A DNA stretch of 63,545 nt from Inconstantimicrobium porci (GTDB lineage Bacteria; Bacillota; Clostridia; Clostridiales; Clostridiaceae), in contig NZ_VULX01000016.1 of NCBI RefSeq assembly GCF_009696465.1, positions 1 through 63,545 on the forward strand, given 5' to 3'. Positions 15,300 to 23,609 of this stretch are shown here, in pieces. The notes under the pieces are model-generated. The model searched no databases, was not told where the DNA came from, and saw nothing but the letters and a program-made list of their open reading frames with translations. A program made the position numbers and the translations under genes. The stretch's first letter is position 1. Each line of letters begins with the position of its first letter.

Positions 15300-16241
15300 A
15301 TGGAACAAATACCTGTATATCTTGTTACAGGCTTTCTTGAAAGCGGAAAAACATCTTTTGTCAAAGATATATTAACAGATTATGGGTTCACAATGGGTGA
15401 AAAAAATCTGTTAATCGTCTGTGAAGAAGGAATAGAAGAATATGAATATAATATACTATCTGATAGTAATACTGTTATGGTAACTGTTGAGGATGAGGAA
15501 GATTTCACTAAGGAGTTTTTAATCAATACTGTTAAGAAGCATAAGCCTGATAAAATAATTCTTGAATATAACGGAATGTGGGATTTACAAGAGTTATTTA
15601 ATAATAAGCTTCCAGATGAACTTGTAATAGCGCAGATTATAACTACTATTGATTCATCAACTTATAATGTTTATATGAGTAATATGGGAGCTATGATTGT
15701 AAATCAGTATAGACAATCAGATCTTGTAATTTTTAATAGATGTAATGAAAATACTAAAAAATTAGCGCTTAGAGCAAGTGTAAAAACCATAAATAGCCAG
15801 GCTAATGTTATCTTTGAAAATGAAAATGGAGAAATTGAAGAAACAGCAGGACAGATGCCTTTTGATATAAATTCAGATATAGTAGAACCTGCAGATTATG
15901 ATTTTGGAATTTTCTTCGAAGATTTAATGTCAAATCCAGATAAGTATGAAGGCAAAACTGTACGTTTAAGACTAAAAGCGTATAACCCTGAGAGATATCC
16001 AGGTATATGCTGTGTACTCGGAAGAGATGCAATGACATGCTGTGCAGATGATATTAGTCAGCTTGGATTAATTGCAAGATTTAAGAATGATGTCATATTA
16101 AAGCATAATGATTGGGTGGAAATTACAGCTGACATTCATAAAACAATGCTTGAACAATATAATCAGGAAATTCCAGTGCTTTATACTAAGGATATTAGGA
16201 AGATTGATAAGCTGAAAGAAGAGCTTGTTTATTTCTATTAA
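15300..16241 (+). CDS. CobW-like GTPase fused to a YcgQ/TIGR03943-like domain
   Basis: A 313-residue protein. The N-terminal ~190 residues are a CobW-type domain with P-loop TGFLESGKTS, but the CxCC motif of the family is replaced by VCEEG, so the canonical metal site is missing. The C-terminal ~110 residues (FFEDLMSNPDKYEGKTVRL ... GRDAMTCCADDISQLG) match the soluble domain of YcgQ-type proteins, whose MTCCADD motif is conserved. YcgQ proteins usually work with a YcgR-type permease, and none is nearby. A GGAGGAG site precedes the ATG. It is likely co-transcribed with the His-rich GTPase and may be its partner. Confidence 0.75.
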   Translation: MEQIPVYLVTGFLESGKTSFVKDILTDYGFTMGEKNLLIVCEEGIEEYEYNILSDSNTVMVTVEDEEDFTKEFLINTVKKHKPDKIILEYNGMWDLQELFNNKLPDELVIAQIITTIDSSTYNVYMSNMGAMIVNQYRQSDLVIFNRCNENTKKLALRASVKTINSQANVIFENENGEIEETAGQMPFDINSDIVEPADYDFGIFFEDLMSNPDKYEGKTVRLRLKAYNPERYPGICCVLGRDAMTCCADDISQLGLIARFKNDVILKHNDWVEITADIHKTMLEQYNQEIPVLYTKDIRKIDKLKEELVYFY

Positions 16242-16263
16242 AAAATAAATAAGGATATATACG

Positions 16264-16297
16264 AAGCAGTTCTGTAATTAGCAGAGCTGCTTTTTTC
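16264..16297 (+). terminator. Terminator of the CobW pair
   Basis: AAGCAGTTCTG and CAGAGCTGCTT pair around a short loop, followed by TTTTT. Confidence 0.88.
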
Positions 16298-16381
16298 GTT
16301 GTTCTTTGTGCACTATCCGTTAGGTATTAAATTCTAACTTAATTATATGAATAATGATTTAAATTTAATATAGATTTAAGT

Positions 16382-16415
16382 AATCAGTAGTGTTATACCT
16401 GCTGATTCTTTTTTG
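16382..16415 (+). terminator. Orphan terminator-like hairpin before the first fapA
   Basis: AATCAG..AG and CTG..CTGATT pair around TGTTATAC, followed by CTTTTTT. No ORF lies between this and the previous terminator (16264-16297), so it would end either a short untranslated transcript or read-through. The sigma-D-type promoter of fapA lies downstream of it, so it also insulates that gene. Confidence 0.6.
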
Positions 16416-16477
16416 TTAATAACATTTTAAATTAATTTATTTTTTGTTCCGATATATTGTCGATTAAAGTGGAAGTG

Positions 16478-16504
16478 TAAAGAACGATTACATTGGTGCG
16501 ATAT
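16478..16504 (+). promoter_or_regulatory. Sigma-D (flagellar) type promoter of the first fapA
   Basis: TAAA (16478-16481), 15 bases and TGCGATAT (16497-16504) match the flagellar sigma consensus TAAA-N15-GCCGATAT at all of the -35 box and six of eight -10 positions. It lies 35 bases before the start codon and links this gene to the motility regulon located 28 kb away. Confidence 0.65.
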
Positions 16505-16538
16505 AATTAGTAAATATTTATCGGCAGGATGTGATTAT

Positions 16539-18284
16539 ATGACAGAACAAATTGGGATTAAAATTGAGAACGGCAGTATAGTAGTAAATGATGCTATGTG
16601 TGAAGAAACAGTTACTATAAAAACATGTAACAATATTAATTTATATGTTAATGATAATGAAGTTCCGTATGGAGTCAACTATCCTATTACATCACTTGAT
16701 AAGATAAAATATACATCTTATACAGAACAGCCATCAAAATCGATGAAGCTTATTGTGTCAGAAGATAAACTTGAAGCTAGACTGATAATTACGTATAAAA
16801 ATGGTTTAACATACAAATTACAAGATAGTCCAATATGTAAAAATATATCATTAGCAGCTGAGAAAGTTGAAATTGAATGTAGAGAAAAATATAGTATTAT
16901 CGACATTAAGAATTATTTAAATGAGCAAGGTGTTGTATATGGAATTCATATAAACAAAATATTAATGTGCCTCAATGGTACAGATGAAAATGGTATCATT
17001 GTTGCGTCTGGAGTGAAATGCATTGATGATATTCCTAAAAGACTTAAAATGATTGTTGATACAAAAGAAAAAAAGCTGAACAATGAAGACAGTGAGTTTG
17101 TAGATTACAGAAACATGATTCAGATGCCAAATGTTGAAAGTGGACAGACTATTGCAGTTGTAGAGGATAGAGTTGAAGGAAATGACGGTTGTGATGTTTT
17201 TGGAAATAAACTTAAGAAGAAAACAATTAAAGATCCTCAAAATCTAATTGGCAGTGGATGCAGGATAGAGGGTAGAAATGTTATTGCTGTGCAGCCAGGC
17301 AGACCTATGTTTAAAGCAAACAGATTAATAATACAGTCAGTAATCAATGTTGATGCTGTAAATATTGAAACAGGTAATATTAATTTTGCTGGTGATGTAA
17401 ATGTCCGTGGCAGAGTCTACGAAGGATCAGAAATAAGATGCTGTGCACTTGATGTTTCAGGAGCGGTGGATAGATCGAAAATAATATCAAACGGCAATAT
17501 TGTAATTCATTCAGTGGTTTTAAATTCAGTAATATTAGCAGCAGAATATAATATTGAGCGTTCAGAATATTTAAAGGTATTGAAAGAAGTTGAGAATGAT
17601 GTTAATAATATAATATCAGAAACTCAAATTCTAATAGAAAAAACTGAAGGGCAGAAGAGTATTGGCACAATAGTACAGTTCCTTACTGAACAAAGATATA
17701 AATGTTTGACAAAGAGATGTATCAGCATAATTACTTACAATATAAAGAATGGTATTACAGATAGCGAAGGACTGGAATTCATACGAACAAAGGTCTTAAA
17801 TATGGGGACTGTAAATATTAAGGATATTGATGAAATAAAAAGATTCCATAATGTAATAAAAGATATTATTGAAGACATAAGCAGAGAAAAAGAATTGAAA
17901 GTTGACTGCACTGTAGGATATGCCCAGGGAAGCAATATTAAGGCCACTGGAAATATTACAATAACAGGATCTGGCTGTTATCAGACAAATATATATGCCG
18001 GCGGAAATATAACATTTGAGAATGAAGCTGCTATATGCCGTGGAGGAATTTTACAGTCACGGGATGGAAACATTAAATTAAGTCAAGTAGGTTCAGAAGC
18101 ATCAATAAAAACTGTCATCGAGTGTTGCAATGAAAAAGCAGTTATAGAAGCAAAAGAAGCATTTGCTAATACAACATTTATCATTGGAAATCGAAGGCTT
18201 ATTTTGAAAGATAACTGTAGAAATATAAGATTATTTATTGACCATGATGAAGATACAATAAAATATGAGTTACTTAAGAGGTAA
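16539..18284 (+). CDS. FapA/DUF342 family protein (first copy)
   Basis: A 581-residue DUF342 protein. The central ~200 residues form a repetitive beta-helix-like stretch (GNINFAGDVNVRGRVYEGSEI, SGAVDRSKIISNGNIVI), interrupted at about residues 345-460 by a coiled-coil-prone insert. The beta pattern then resumes with TGNITITGSGCYQTNIYAGGNITFE. The N-terminal region is FapA-like with CDVFGNKL. The family is associated with flagellar and cell-envelope functions; the biochemical role is unclear. A 515-residue paralogue heads the chemotaxis operon at 44452. This copy stands alone behind a sigma-D-type promoter and has its own terminator. Confidence 0.8.
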   Translation: MTEQIGIKIENGSIVVNDAMCEETVTIKTCNNINLYVNDNEVPYGVNYPITSLDKIKYTSYTEQPSKSMKLIVSEDKLEARLIITYKNGLTYKLQDSPICKNISLAAEKVEIECREKYSIIDIKNYLNEQGVVYGIHINKILMCLNGTDENGIIVASGVKCIDDIPKRLKMIVDTKEKKLNNEDSEFVDYRNMIQMPNVESGQTIAVVEDRVEGNDGCDVFGNKLKKKTIKDPQNLIGSGCRIEGRNVIAVQPGRPMFKANRLIIQSVINVDAVNIETGNINFAGDVNVRGRVYEGSEIRCCALDVSGAVDRSKIISNGNIVIHSVVLNSVILAAEYNIERSEYLKVLKEVENDVNNIISETQILIEKTEGQKSIGTIVQFLTEQRYKCLTKRCISIITYNIKNGITDSEGLEFIRTKVLNMGTVNIKDIDEIKRFHNVIKDIIEDISREKELKVDCTVGYAQGSNIKATGNITITGSGCYQTNIYAGGNITFENEAAICRGGILQSRDGNIKLSQVGSEASIKTVIECCNEKAVIEAKEAFANTTFIIGNRRLILKDNCRNIRLFIDHDEDTIKYELLKR

Positions 18285-18310
18285 TTAGAAATTAAAAGAT
18301 ACAAATAGAA

Positions 18311-18340
18311 GAAGCAGTCTTTAGCTGCTTCATTTTATTT
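18311..18340 (+). terminator. Terminator of the first fapA
   Basis: GAAGCAG and CTGCTTC pair around a 7-base loop, followed by ATTTTATTT. It is a modest but plausible intrinsic terminator. Confidence 0.65.
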
Positions 18341-18418
18341 CTGCGTTATGTTTAAAAATGTAAAATACTTTGGTTTTTTGTCATAAATATAAAAAAATGC
18401 ATAATTATTGTGGTAAAA

Positions 18419-18432
18419 TGTAAACGTAAACT
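18419..18432 (+). promoter_or_regulatory. cre-like (CcpA) operator before the beta-galactosidase
   Basis: TGTAAACGTAAACT agrees with the catabolite-response consensus TGWAARCGYTWNCW at 13 of 14 positions. It overlaps or follows a TGGTAAAAT-type extended -10 (18411-18419), a position where bound CcpA would block initiation. A LacI-family local regulator could also use such a site. Confidence 0.6.
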
Positions 18433-18459
18433 AAAAGTTATGAGATGGGAGGAATTAAG

Positions 18460-20517
18460 ATGGAAAATGAGATATTACCAGTGAAAAGCAGGGTTTCTGA
18501 GTTTCTTCACGGAGGAGATTATAATCCTGATCAATGGCTTGATTATCCTGAAATTTTAAAAGAGGATGTCAGACTCATGAAGCTTGCATACTGCAATACT
18601 GTATCAATAAATATATTTGGATGGAGTGCAATTGAGCCTGAAGAAGGAAAGTATACATTTGAATGGCTTGATAAGATTATGGAGAACTGTGAGAAAAACG
18701 GTACACATGTTATACTTGCAACGCCAAGTGGTGCAAGACCAGCTTGGATGTCACAAAAGTATCCTGAAGTTCTTAGAGTTAATAGTGACAGAACTAAGAA
18801 TCTTCATGGACAGAGACATAATCACTGTTATACATCACCTGTTTACAGGGAAAAGACAAGAAATATTAATAAAATTCTGGCTGAAAGATATAAGAATAAT
18901 AAAGCACTTATTATGTGGCATGTTTCAAATGAATTTGGTGGTGAATGTCACTGTGAACTTTGTCAGCAGGCTTTTAGGGAATGGCTTAAGAGAAAATATG
19001 ATAATGATATAAATAAATTAAACCAGCAGTGGTGGACAGGATTTTGGAGTCACAGATTTACAGACTGGTCACAGATAGAAAGTCCATCTGAATTAGGGGA
19101 AATGTACGTACATGGTCATAATCTTGATTGGAAGAGGTTTGTAACTTATCAGACTATTGAGTTTTATAAGCATGAAATGAAACCATTAAGAGAGATAACT
19201 CCTGATGTACCTATAACAACAAACTTTATGGGAGTATATCCAGGACTTGATTATTGGCAGTTTGCAAAAGAAGTAGATATAGTTTCATGGGATAACTATC
19301 CAAGCTGGCATAATGATTATGAGAGTACAGAAGATTTAGCTGAAGAGATAGCATTTGTTCACGACATTAACAGATCATTAAAAAATGGACAGCCTTTCTT
19401 AATGATGGAAAGTACTCCAAGCCTTGTGAACTGGCAGCCTGTCAGCAAGATAAAACGTCCAGGAATGCATATGATTTCCTCAATGCAGAGTGTTGCGCAT
19501 GGTTCTGATTCAGTTTTATATTTTCAGTGGAGAAAAGGAAGAGGCGCTTCTGAAAAATTCCATGGTGCAGTTGTAGATCATTGTGGACATGAAAATACAA
19601 GAGTGTTCAGGGAAGTAACTGAAGTAGGAAAAGTACTTGAAAAAATTAAGGAAATTAAAGGTTCAACAATTAAAAGCGATGTTGCAATAATATATGACTG
19701 GGAAAACAGATGGGCAATAGATGATGCACAAGCCTTAAAGAAAAATAAAAAGTTTTATGAGGAAACATGCAAGGATCACTACAGAGCTTTTTGGAAAAAA
19801 GGAATTGCAGTTGATGTAATCAATATGGAATGTGATTTATCTAAGTATAAGGTAGTTATTGCACCAATGCTTTACATGATACGCCCAGGTGTTGCTGAAA
19901 GAATTGAAGAGTTTGTTAAGAATGGAGGGACTTTTGTAACTACTTACTGGAGCGGGATTGTAAATCAAAATGATTTATGCTTCCTTGGGGGATTCCCTGG
20001 ACCATTAAGAAAAGTTACTGGCATTTGGTCTGAAGAGATAGATTCATTATATGACAGCGATAGAAATTACATGAATATAAAAGAAATGAACGGACTTAAG
20101 AGCATTTATGAAATTAAGGATTACTGTGATGTAATACATGCAGAAACTGCTGAAGTTTTAGCAACATATAAAGATGACTATTATAAAGGTATGCCTTGTC
20201 TGACTGTAAACAGGTTTGGTAAAGGGAAAGCATATTATATTGCAGCAAGAACAGGAATGGACTTTAATGTTGATTTTTATGGAAAACTAATTAAAGATCT
20301 TGGTATAAAAGGTGCTGTAGACAGTACACTACCTGAAGGAGTAACTGCAACAAAGAGAAGTAATGATAAAAATGATTATATTTTTGTGATGAATTTCTCT
20401 GAAAAAGATAAGACAGTAAACTTTAAAGATACAGAATACTATGATATGGTACATGATGAAAAAGTTACTGGTAGTGTTACTTTGAAAAAGTACGAAGTAA
20501 GAATACTAAAGAAATAG
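18460..20517 (+). CDS. GH42 beta-galactosidase
   Basis: A 685-residue glycoside hydrolase family 42 enzyme releasing terminal beta-galactosyl residues. The TIM-barrel domain opens GGDYNPDQW. The acid/base Glu is in HVSNEFGG (about residue 158) and the nucleophile Glu in MMESTPS (about 317). A zinc cluster HNHCYTSP plus CHCELC is visible as in thermophilic GH42 enzymes. A trimerisation domain (PMLYMIRPGV) and a C-terminal beta domain follow. No signal peptide is seen, so it is cytoplasmic. GGGAGGA at 18447-18453 selects the ATG at 18460 over that at 18445. No sugar transporter is adjacent, so its substrate must enter by a system encoded elsewhere. Confidence 0.93.
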   Translation: MENEILPVKSRVSEFLHGGDYNPDQWLDYPEILKEDVRLMKLAYCNTVSINIFGWSAIEPEEGKYTFEWLDKIMENCEKNGTHVILATPSGARPAWMSQKYPEVLRVNSDRTKNLHGQRHNHCYTSPVYREKTRNINKILAERYKNNKALIMWHVSNEFGGECHCELCQQAFREWLKRKYDNDINKLNQQWWTGFWSHRFTDWSQIESPSELGEMYVHGHNLDWKRFVTYQTIEFYKHEMKPLREITPDVPITTNFMGVYPGLDYWQFAKEVDIVSWDNYPSWHNDYESTEDLAEEIAFVHDINRSLKNGQPFLMMESTPSLVNWQPVSKIKRPGMHMISSMQSVAHGSDSVLYFQWRKGRGASEKFHGAVVDHCGHENTRVFREVTEVGKVLEKIKEIKGSTIKSDVAIIYDWENRWAIDDAQALKKNKKFYEETCKDHYRAFWKKGIAVDVINMECDLSKYKVVIAPMLYMIRPGVAERIEEFVKNGGTFVTTYWSGIVNQNDLCFLGGFPGPLRKVTGIWSEEIDSLYDSDRNYMNIKEMNGLKSIYEIKDYCDVIHAETAEVLATYKDDYYKGMPCLTVNRFGKGKAYYIAARTGMDFNVDFYGKLIKDLGIKGAVDSTLPEGVTATKRSNDKNDYIFVMNFSEKDKTVNFKDTEYYDMVHDEKVTGSVTLKKYEVRILKK

Positions 20518-20562
20518 TATTATATCATTAATTAAAAAGATTTCGATAAACTGGGTTTTAGT

Positions 20563-20678
20563 AATCTAATGTATAATTTATATTGTATAATGTATAATTC
20601 AGGATGAAATTCACGAAGCTATGCTCGTGAATTTCAAATTTAATGGAGGGATACCCTCCAAACCTCCTGTGAAATTGC
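20563..20678 (-). repeat. Hairpin-element family, copy 1 (half element)
   Basis: An AT-rich arm ending GTATAATTCAGGAT is followed by hairpin GAAATTCACGA/TCGTGAATTTC (20606-20635), hairpin GGAGGG/CCCTCC (20645-20659), and AACCTCCTGTGAAATTGC. This is the right half of the element seen at 28303-28612 and 37338-37557, in reverse orientation; the other half is absent. It begins 45 bases after the beta-galactosidase stop codon. Confidence 0.7.
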
Positions 20679-20735
20679 TAGATTCAATTTTATTTAAGAG
20701 TTTTTAAAAGGAATTTTTAAAGAAAAAGACTAATC

Positions 20736-21395
20736 TTAAATATCATGAATTATAAAGTTATTTCCCTTATATTCAATCAGTTCTTCTTTCATCATTTTTG
20801 AAAGTTCTCTTGATAAAGCGCTTCTGTCAGAAGCTAAGTAGTCTGCCAACTGGTTTCTATTAAGATCTATTTTAAATTCCCTGCTTTTGTTTTTTATAGA
20901 CTGCTGTATAAGATATTCAGTTATTTTATCTCTCAGGCTTTTTTTAGCAACAACATGAAGTCTACTGTTTAGAAACATATTTTTACGTGAAATGATTTCA
21001 AGCATGTTTTTAATTAATTTTGTATGATATGAGCATGAAGAAGCACATGTAGATACAATTCGTGTGAACTGTATCCACAATATTCTGCTTTTCTCACAAG
21101 CTTCTACATTTACCGGACTTATATGAATGTTACTGCATACAATTGCTTCAGCGAACATTTCATTTTTCTGCATATTTGAAATTATAATTCTATGCCCATT
21201 GATATCTGTCTTTGATGCTTGAACAGAACCCTCTAAGACTATACCTATACTATCAATATATGATCCTTCAGCAATGATAGTCTGATTTTTATCATAGTTT
21301 TTTTCCTTTACGTTAAGACATTTCAATAATGATGATAAATCGTCCTTATTTATATCTTTAAAAAGAGGCAGATAACTCAGTTTTAAATTATTCAT
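20736..21395 (-). CDS. Crp/Fnr family transcriptional regulator
   Basis: A 219-residue regulator with an N-terminal cyclic-nucleotide-binding-like beta barrel (PLFKDINKDDLSSLLKCL, then GSYIDSIGIVLEGSVQ) and a C-terminal winged helix with RNQLADYLASDRSALSREL as recognition helix. Cysteines are not arranged as in Fnr iron-sulfur proteins, and the residues that bind cAMP in Crp are not evident, so the effector is unknown. Its gene is on the opposite strand to bgaA and 63 bases downstream of the DUF6512 gene on the same strand, so the two could be co-transcribed. Confidence 0.85.
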   Translation of the reverse strand: MNNLKLSYLPLFKDINKDDLSSLLKCLNVKEKNYDKNQTIIAEGSYIDSIGIVLEGSVQASKTDINGHRIIISNMQKNEMFAEAIVCSNIHISPVNVEACEKSRILWIQFTRIVSTCASSCSYHTKLIKNMLEIISRKNMFLNSRLHVVAKKSLRDKITEYLIQQSIKNKSREFKIDLNRNQLADYLASDRSALSRELSKMMKEELIEYKGNNFIIHDI

Positions 21396-21458
21396 TTGAT
21401 TCTCCGCATATTATAAAGTATTTTTAACTTAATTATATATGAAGCATTTATAAAAAGT

Positions 21459-22025
21459 CTATATAGATTTAATTCCATATGTTTTTGTCTCAGGATCTAA
21501 GAAGATAGGAAGTTTAGGGGGGATAAATGTGAACAAAGTAAATAATACCGACATTATTACATATAGTGCAATGTATATATTAATGTTTGTGACATCATGT
21601 TTGTTGAAATATATAAAAGAAAAGGTTTGTCCAAATGAAGTCCCCAAAACTAAAGATAAAATATCTAAAATCAGTGAATGAATTCCTAGTGCACCTGTAT
21701 AAGTATAGTAAAATGTAACTACTATTATAATAGATATTAATATTGAACTGGTACACTGAGCAAAAAGTGACTTTATATCTAATGACTGATTGTTTTTAAA
21801 AATAAGAAAATAGATAATGTACCATAATGTTGTTGGATACATAGCAAGTTTTAAATGTTCCCATATGCTTTCGTTTACTGGTGTTAAAATACCGACAAAA
21901 GTTGATTCTTTACTGAATTTATATGCAAAGTGCAAAAGTGATGCAAGCAATATGACGAAAGCGATTGATAAAATTAAATATATGATGTTTTTTGGGAATG
22001 ACGTGATCAATTTTAACTCCTCCAT
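21459..22025 (-). CDS. DUF6512-type membrane protein
   Basis: A 188-residue protein with about five hydrophobic helices and the conserved-looking motif GILTPVNESIWEHLKLAMYPTTLWY after the second helix, which I associate with DUF6512 membrane proteins of Firmicutes. Its function is unknown. It lies upstream of a Crp/Fnr regulator on the same strand. The ribosome binding site is AGGAGTT-like just before the ATG. Confidence 0.65.
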   Translation of the reverse strand: MEELKLITSFPKNIIYLILSIAFVILLASLLHFAYKFSKESTFVGILTPVNESIWEHLKLAMYPTTLWYIIYFLIFKNNQSLDIKSLFAQCTSSILISIIIVVTFYYTYTGALGIHSLILDILSLVLGTSFGQTFSFIYFNKHDVTNINIYIALYVIMSVLFTLFTFIPPKLPIFLDPETKTYGIKSI

Positions 22026-22235
22026 AGATACATGTTTATATTATGTATACTTGAAATATTTTAAAATTATTACAGACAAATCTATGAATAATGATTTTGT
22101 ATAAACAAAAGATAATAATGAGTGAATAGTTAATTAAAATAACTAATAGAAACGGAGCAAAGGTTCATGAGAGTTTCTAAATAATTATTCACTATACATC
22201 AGTAGAAATATATCATATAGAAAGGAGTTGTCGTT

Positions 22236-22370
22236 ATGGCAAAGGATAGTCAGATTGATAACAAGTTTACAAGAATGATGAAAGCAACAGGAGGTCCCAC
22301 AATAGCTACAGAAAATCAGAATAAGAACAAAAATGCTAAGAGACATTCTGTAAAAAATAATGATGTCTAA
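22236..22370 (+). CDS. 44-residue conserved-looking small protein
   Basis: ATG at 22236 has an excellent AAAGGAG site 8 bases before it and opens a 44-codon frame beginning MAKDSQIDNKFTRMMKATGG and ending NNDV. It is hydrophilic and basic, rich in Asn/Lys, without Cys or a membrane segment, and followed after 23 bases by a strong terminator. It thus looks like a real monocistronic gene. The composition resembles small spore or nucleic-acid-associated proteins, but no family was recognised. Confidence 0.6.
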   Translation: MAKDSQIDNKFTRMMKATGGPTIATENQNKNKNAKRHSVKNNDV

Positions 22371-22393
22371 TGGTGATTGATAATTTAGATGAG

Positions 22394-22431
22394 TAATTCA
22401 TGTGAAAAAACACATGAATTATTTTTTTGAG
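22394..22431 (+). terminator. Terminator of the 44-residue gene
   Basis: TAATTCATGTG and CACATGAATTA pair perfectly around AAAAAA, followed by seven T. Confidence 0.9.
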
Positions 22432-22577
22432 AAGATGAGGCAGATATACATTAAGGCAAATATAAAGATGATAAATGCATATCTAATGAGTTTAATGATT
22501 TTATAAAAATTACAATAAAATGGCTGGGTTTTGATAAAAAAACAATCTGTGTAAGTATAAGGTTGTTGTTTTATATT

Positions 22578-22605
22578 TTGACAGGCAAGAAGATAGTGAT
22601 ATAAT
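22578..22605 (+). promoter_or_regulatory. Sigma-A promoter of the MoxR operon
   Basis: TTGACA (22578-22583), a 16-base spacer and TATAAT (22600-22605) match the consensus hexamers exactly, about 50 bases before the moxR start. Confidence 0.8.
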
Positions 22606-22656
22606 AAATATTATATATTGGAAAAATAGAGGGAATAAGAAGCAGGGGGCTAATAT

Positions 22657-23598
22657 ATGGATACAAAAAAGTATAGTGAATTTAAGGACAAGATTGTCGA
22701 AAATGTATCAAAAGTGATGGTAGGTAAAAATGATGTTGTAGAGCTTATAGTAGTAAGTTTTATATGTGGAGGACATGTGCTGCTTGAGGATGTGCCAGGA
22801 GTAGGAAAAACAGTAATGGTAAAATCATTTTCTGGAAGTATAGGTAGTAAATTCACAAGAATTCAGTTTACGCCTGATCTTTTGCCATCAGATCTTACAG
22901 GAATTAACTTTTATAACCAGAAAAACATGGAGTTTGAATTTAGGGAAGGACCACTTTTTTCAAATATAATAGTTGCAGATGAAATTAACAGAGCAACTCC
23001 AAGAACTCAATCAAGTCTTCTTGAGGCAATGGAAGAAAAACAGATTACAGTGGACAAGCTTACTAGGAAACTCGATTCTCCATTTATGGTTCTTGCAACA
23101 CAGAACCCAGTAGAATCTTATGGTACATATCCTTTGCCAGAAGCACAACTTGATAGATTTTTAATGAGGATAGATATGGGGTATCCTTCATTTGAAGAGG
23201 AAGCAGAAGTTGTAAGAAGAAGTGATAATAAGAATTTATCAGCAGAACTTGGGACAGTAGTCTCTAAAGAAGATATAGAGTATGTTCAAGAGCATTATAC
23301 AGAAGTAACTATGAATGATGTTGTTGTTAATTATCTTCTTGATATAGTTAACGCAACAAGAAACAAGGAAAATATACTTTTAGGAATAAGTCCTAGAGGT
23401 ACTATAGCTTTATATAAAGCAAGCAAAGCTTATGCTGCAATTAACGGAAGAGATTTTGTTATTCCAGAAGATGTTAAACATATGGCACCGTTTGTGCTAA
23501 ATCATAGAGTTAAATTCAGAGGCAGTAAAGGAAAAGGAATCTATGACAATATAAATGAGCTTCTTGAAAAAGTTCCAGTTCCAACTGAAGAAATCTAG
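22657..23598 (+). CDS. MoxR-family AAA+ ATPase
   Basis: A 313-residue AAA+ ATPase with Walker A EDVPGVGKT, Walker B IIVADEINR, sensor 1 ATQNPVE and the arginine-finger region AQLDRFLMR. MoxR proteins act as chaperone-like ATPases for partner proteins encoded next to them, usually DUF58 and membrane or transglutaminase-like proteins. This layout is seen here: DUF58 follows 11 bases later. The start has AGCAGGGGG upstream. It is the first gene of the operon behind a consensus promoter. Confidence 0.93.
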   Translation: MDTKKYSEFKDKIVENVSKVMVGKNDVVELIVVSFICGGHVLLEDVPGVGKTVMVKSFSGSIGSKFTRIQFTPDLLPSDLTGINFYNQKNMEFEFREGPLFSNIIVADEINRATPRTQSSLLEAMEEKQITVDKLTRKLDSPFMVLATQNPVESYGTYPLPEAQLDRFLMRIDMGYPSFEEEAEVVRRSDNKNLSAELGTVVSKEDIEYVQEHYTEVTMNDVVVNYLLDIVNATRNKENILLGISPRGTIALYKASKAYAAINGRDFVIPEDVKHMAPFVLNHRVKFRGSKGKGIYDNINELLEKVPVPTEEI

Positions 23599-23609
23599 GG
23601 TAAAAGATT

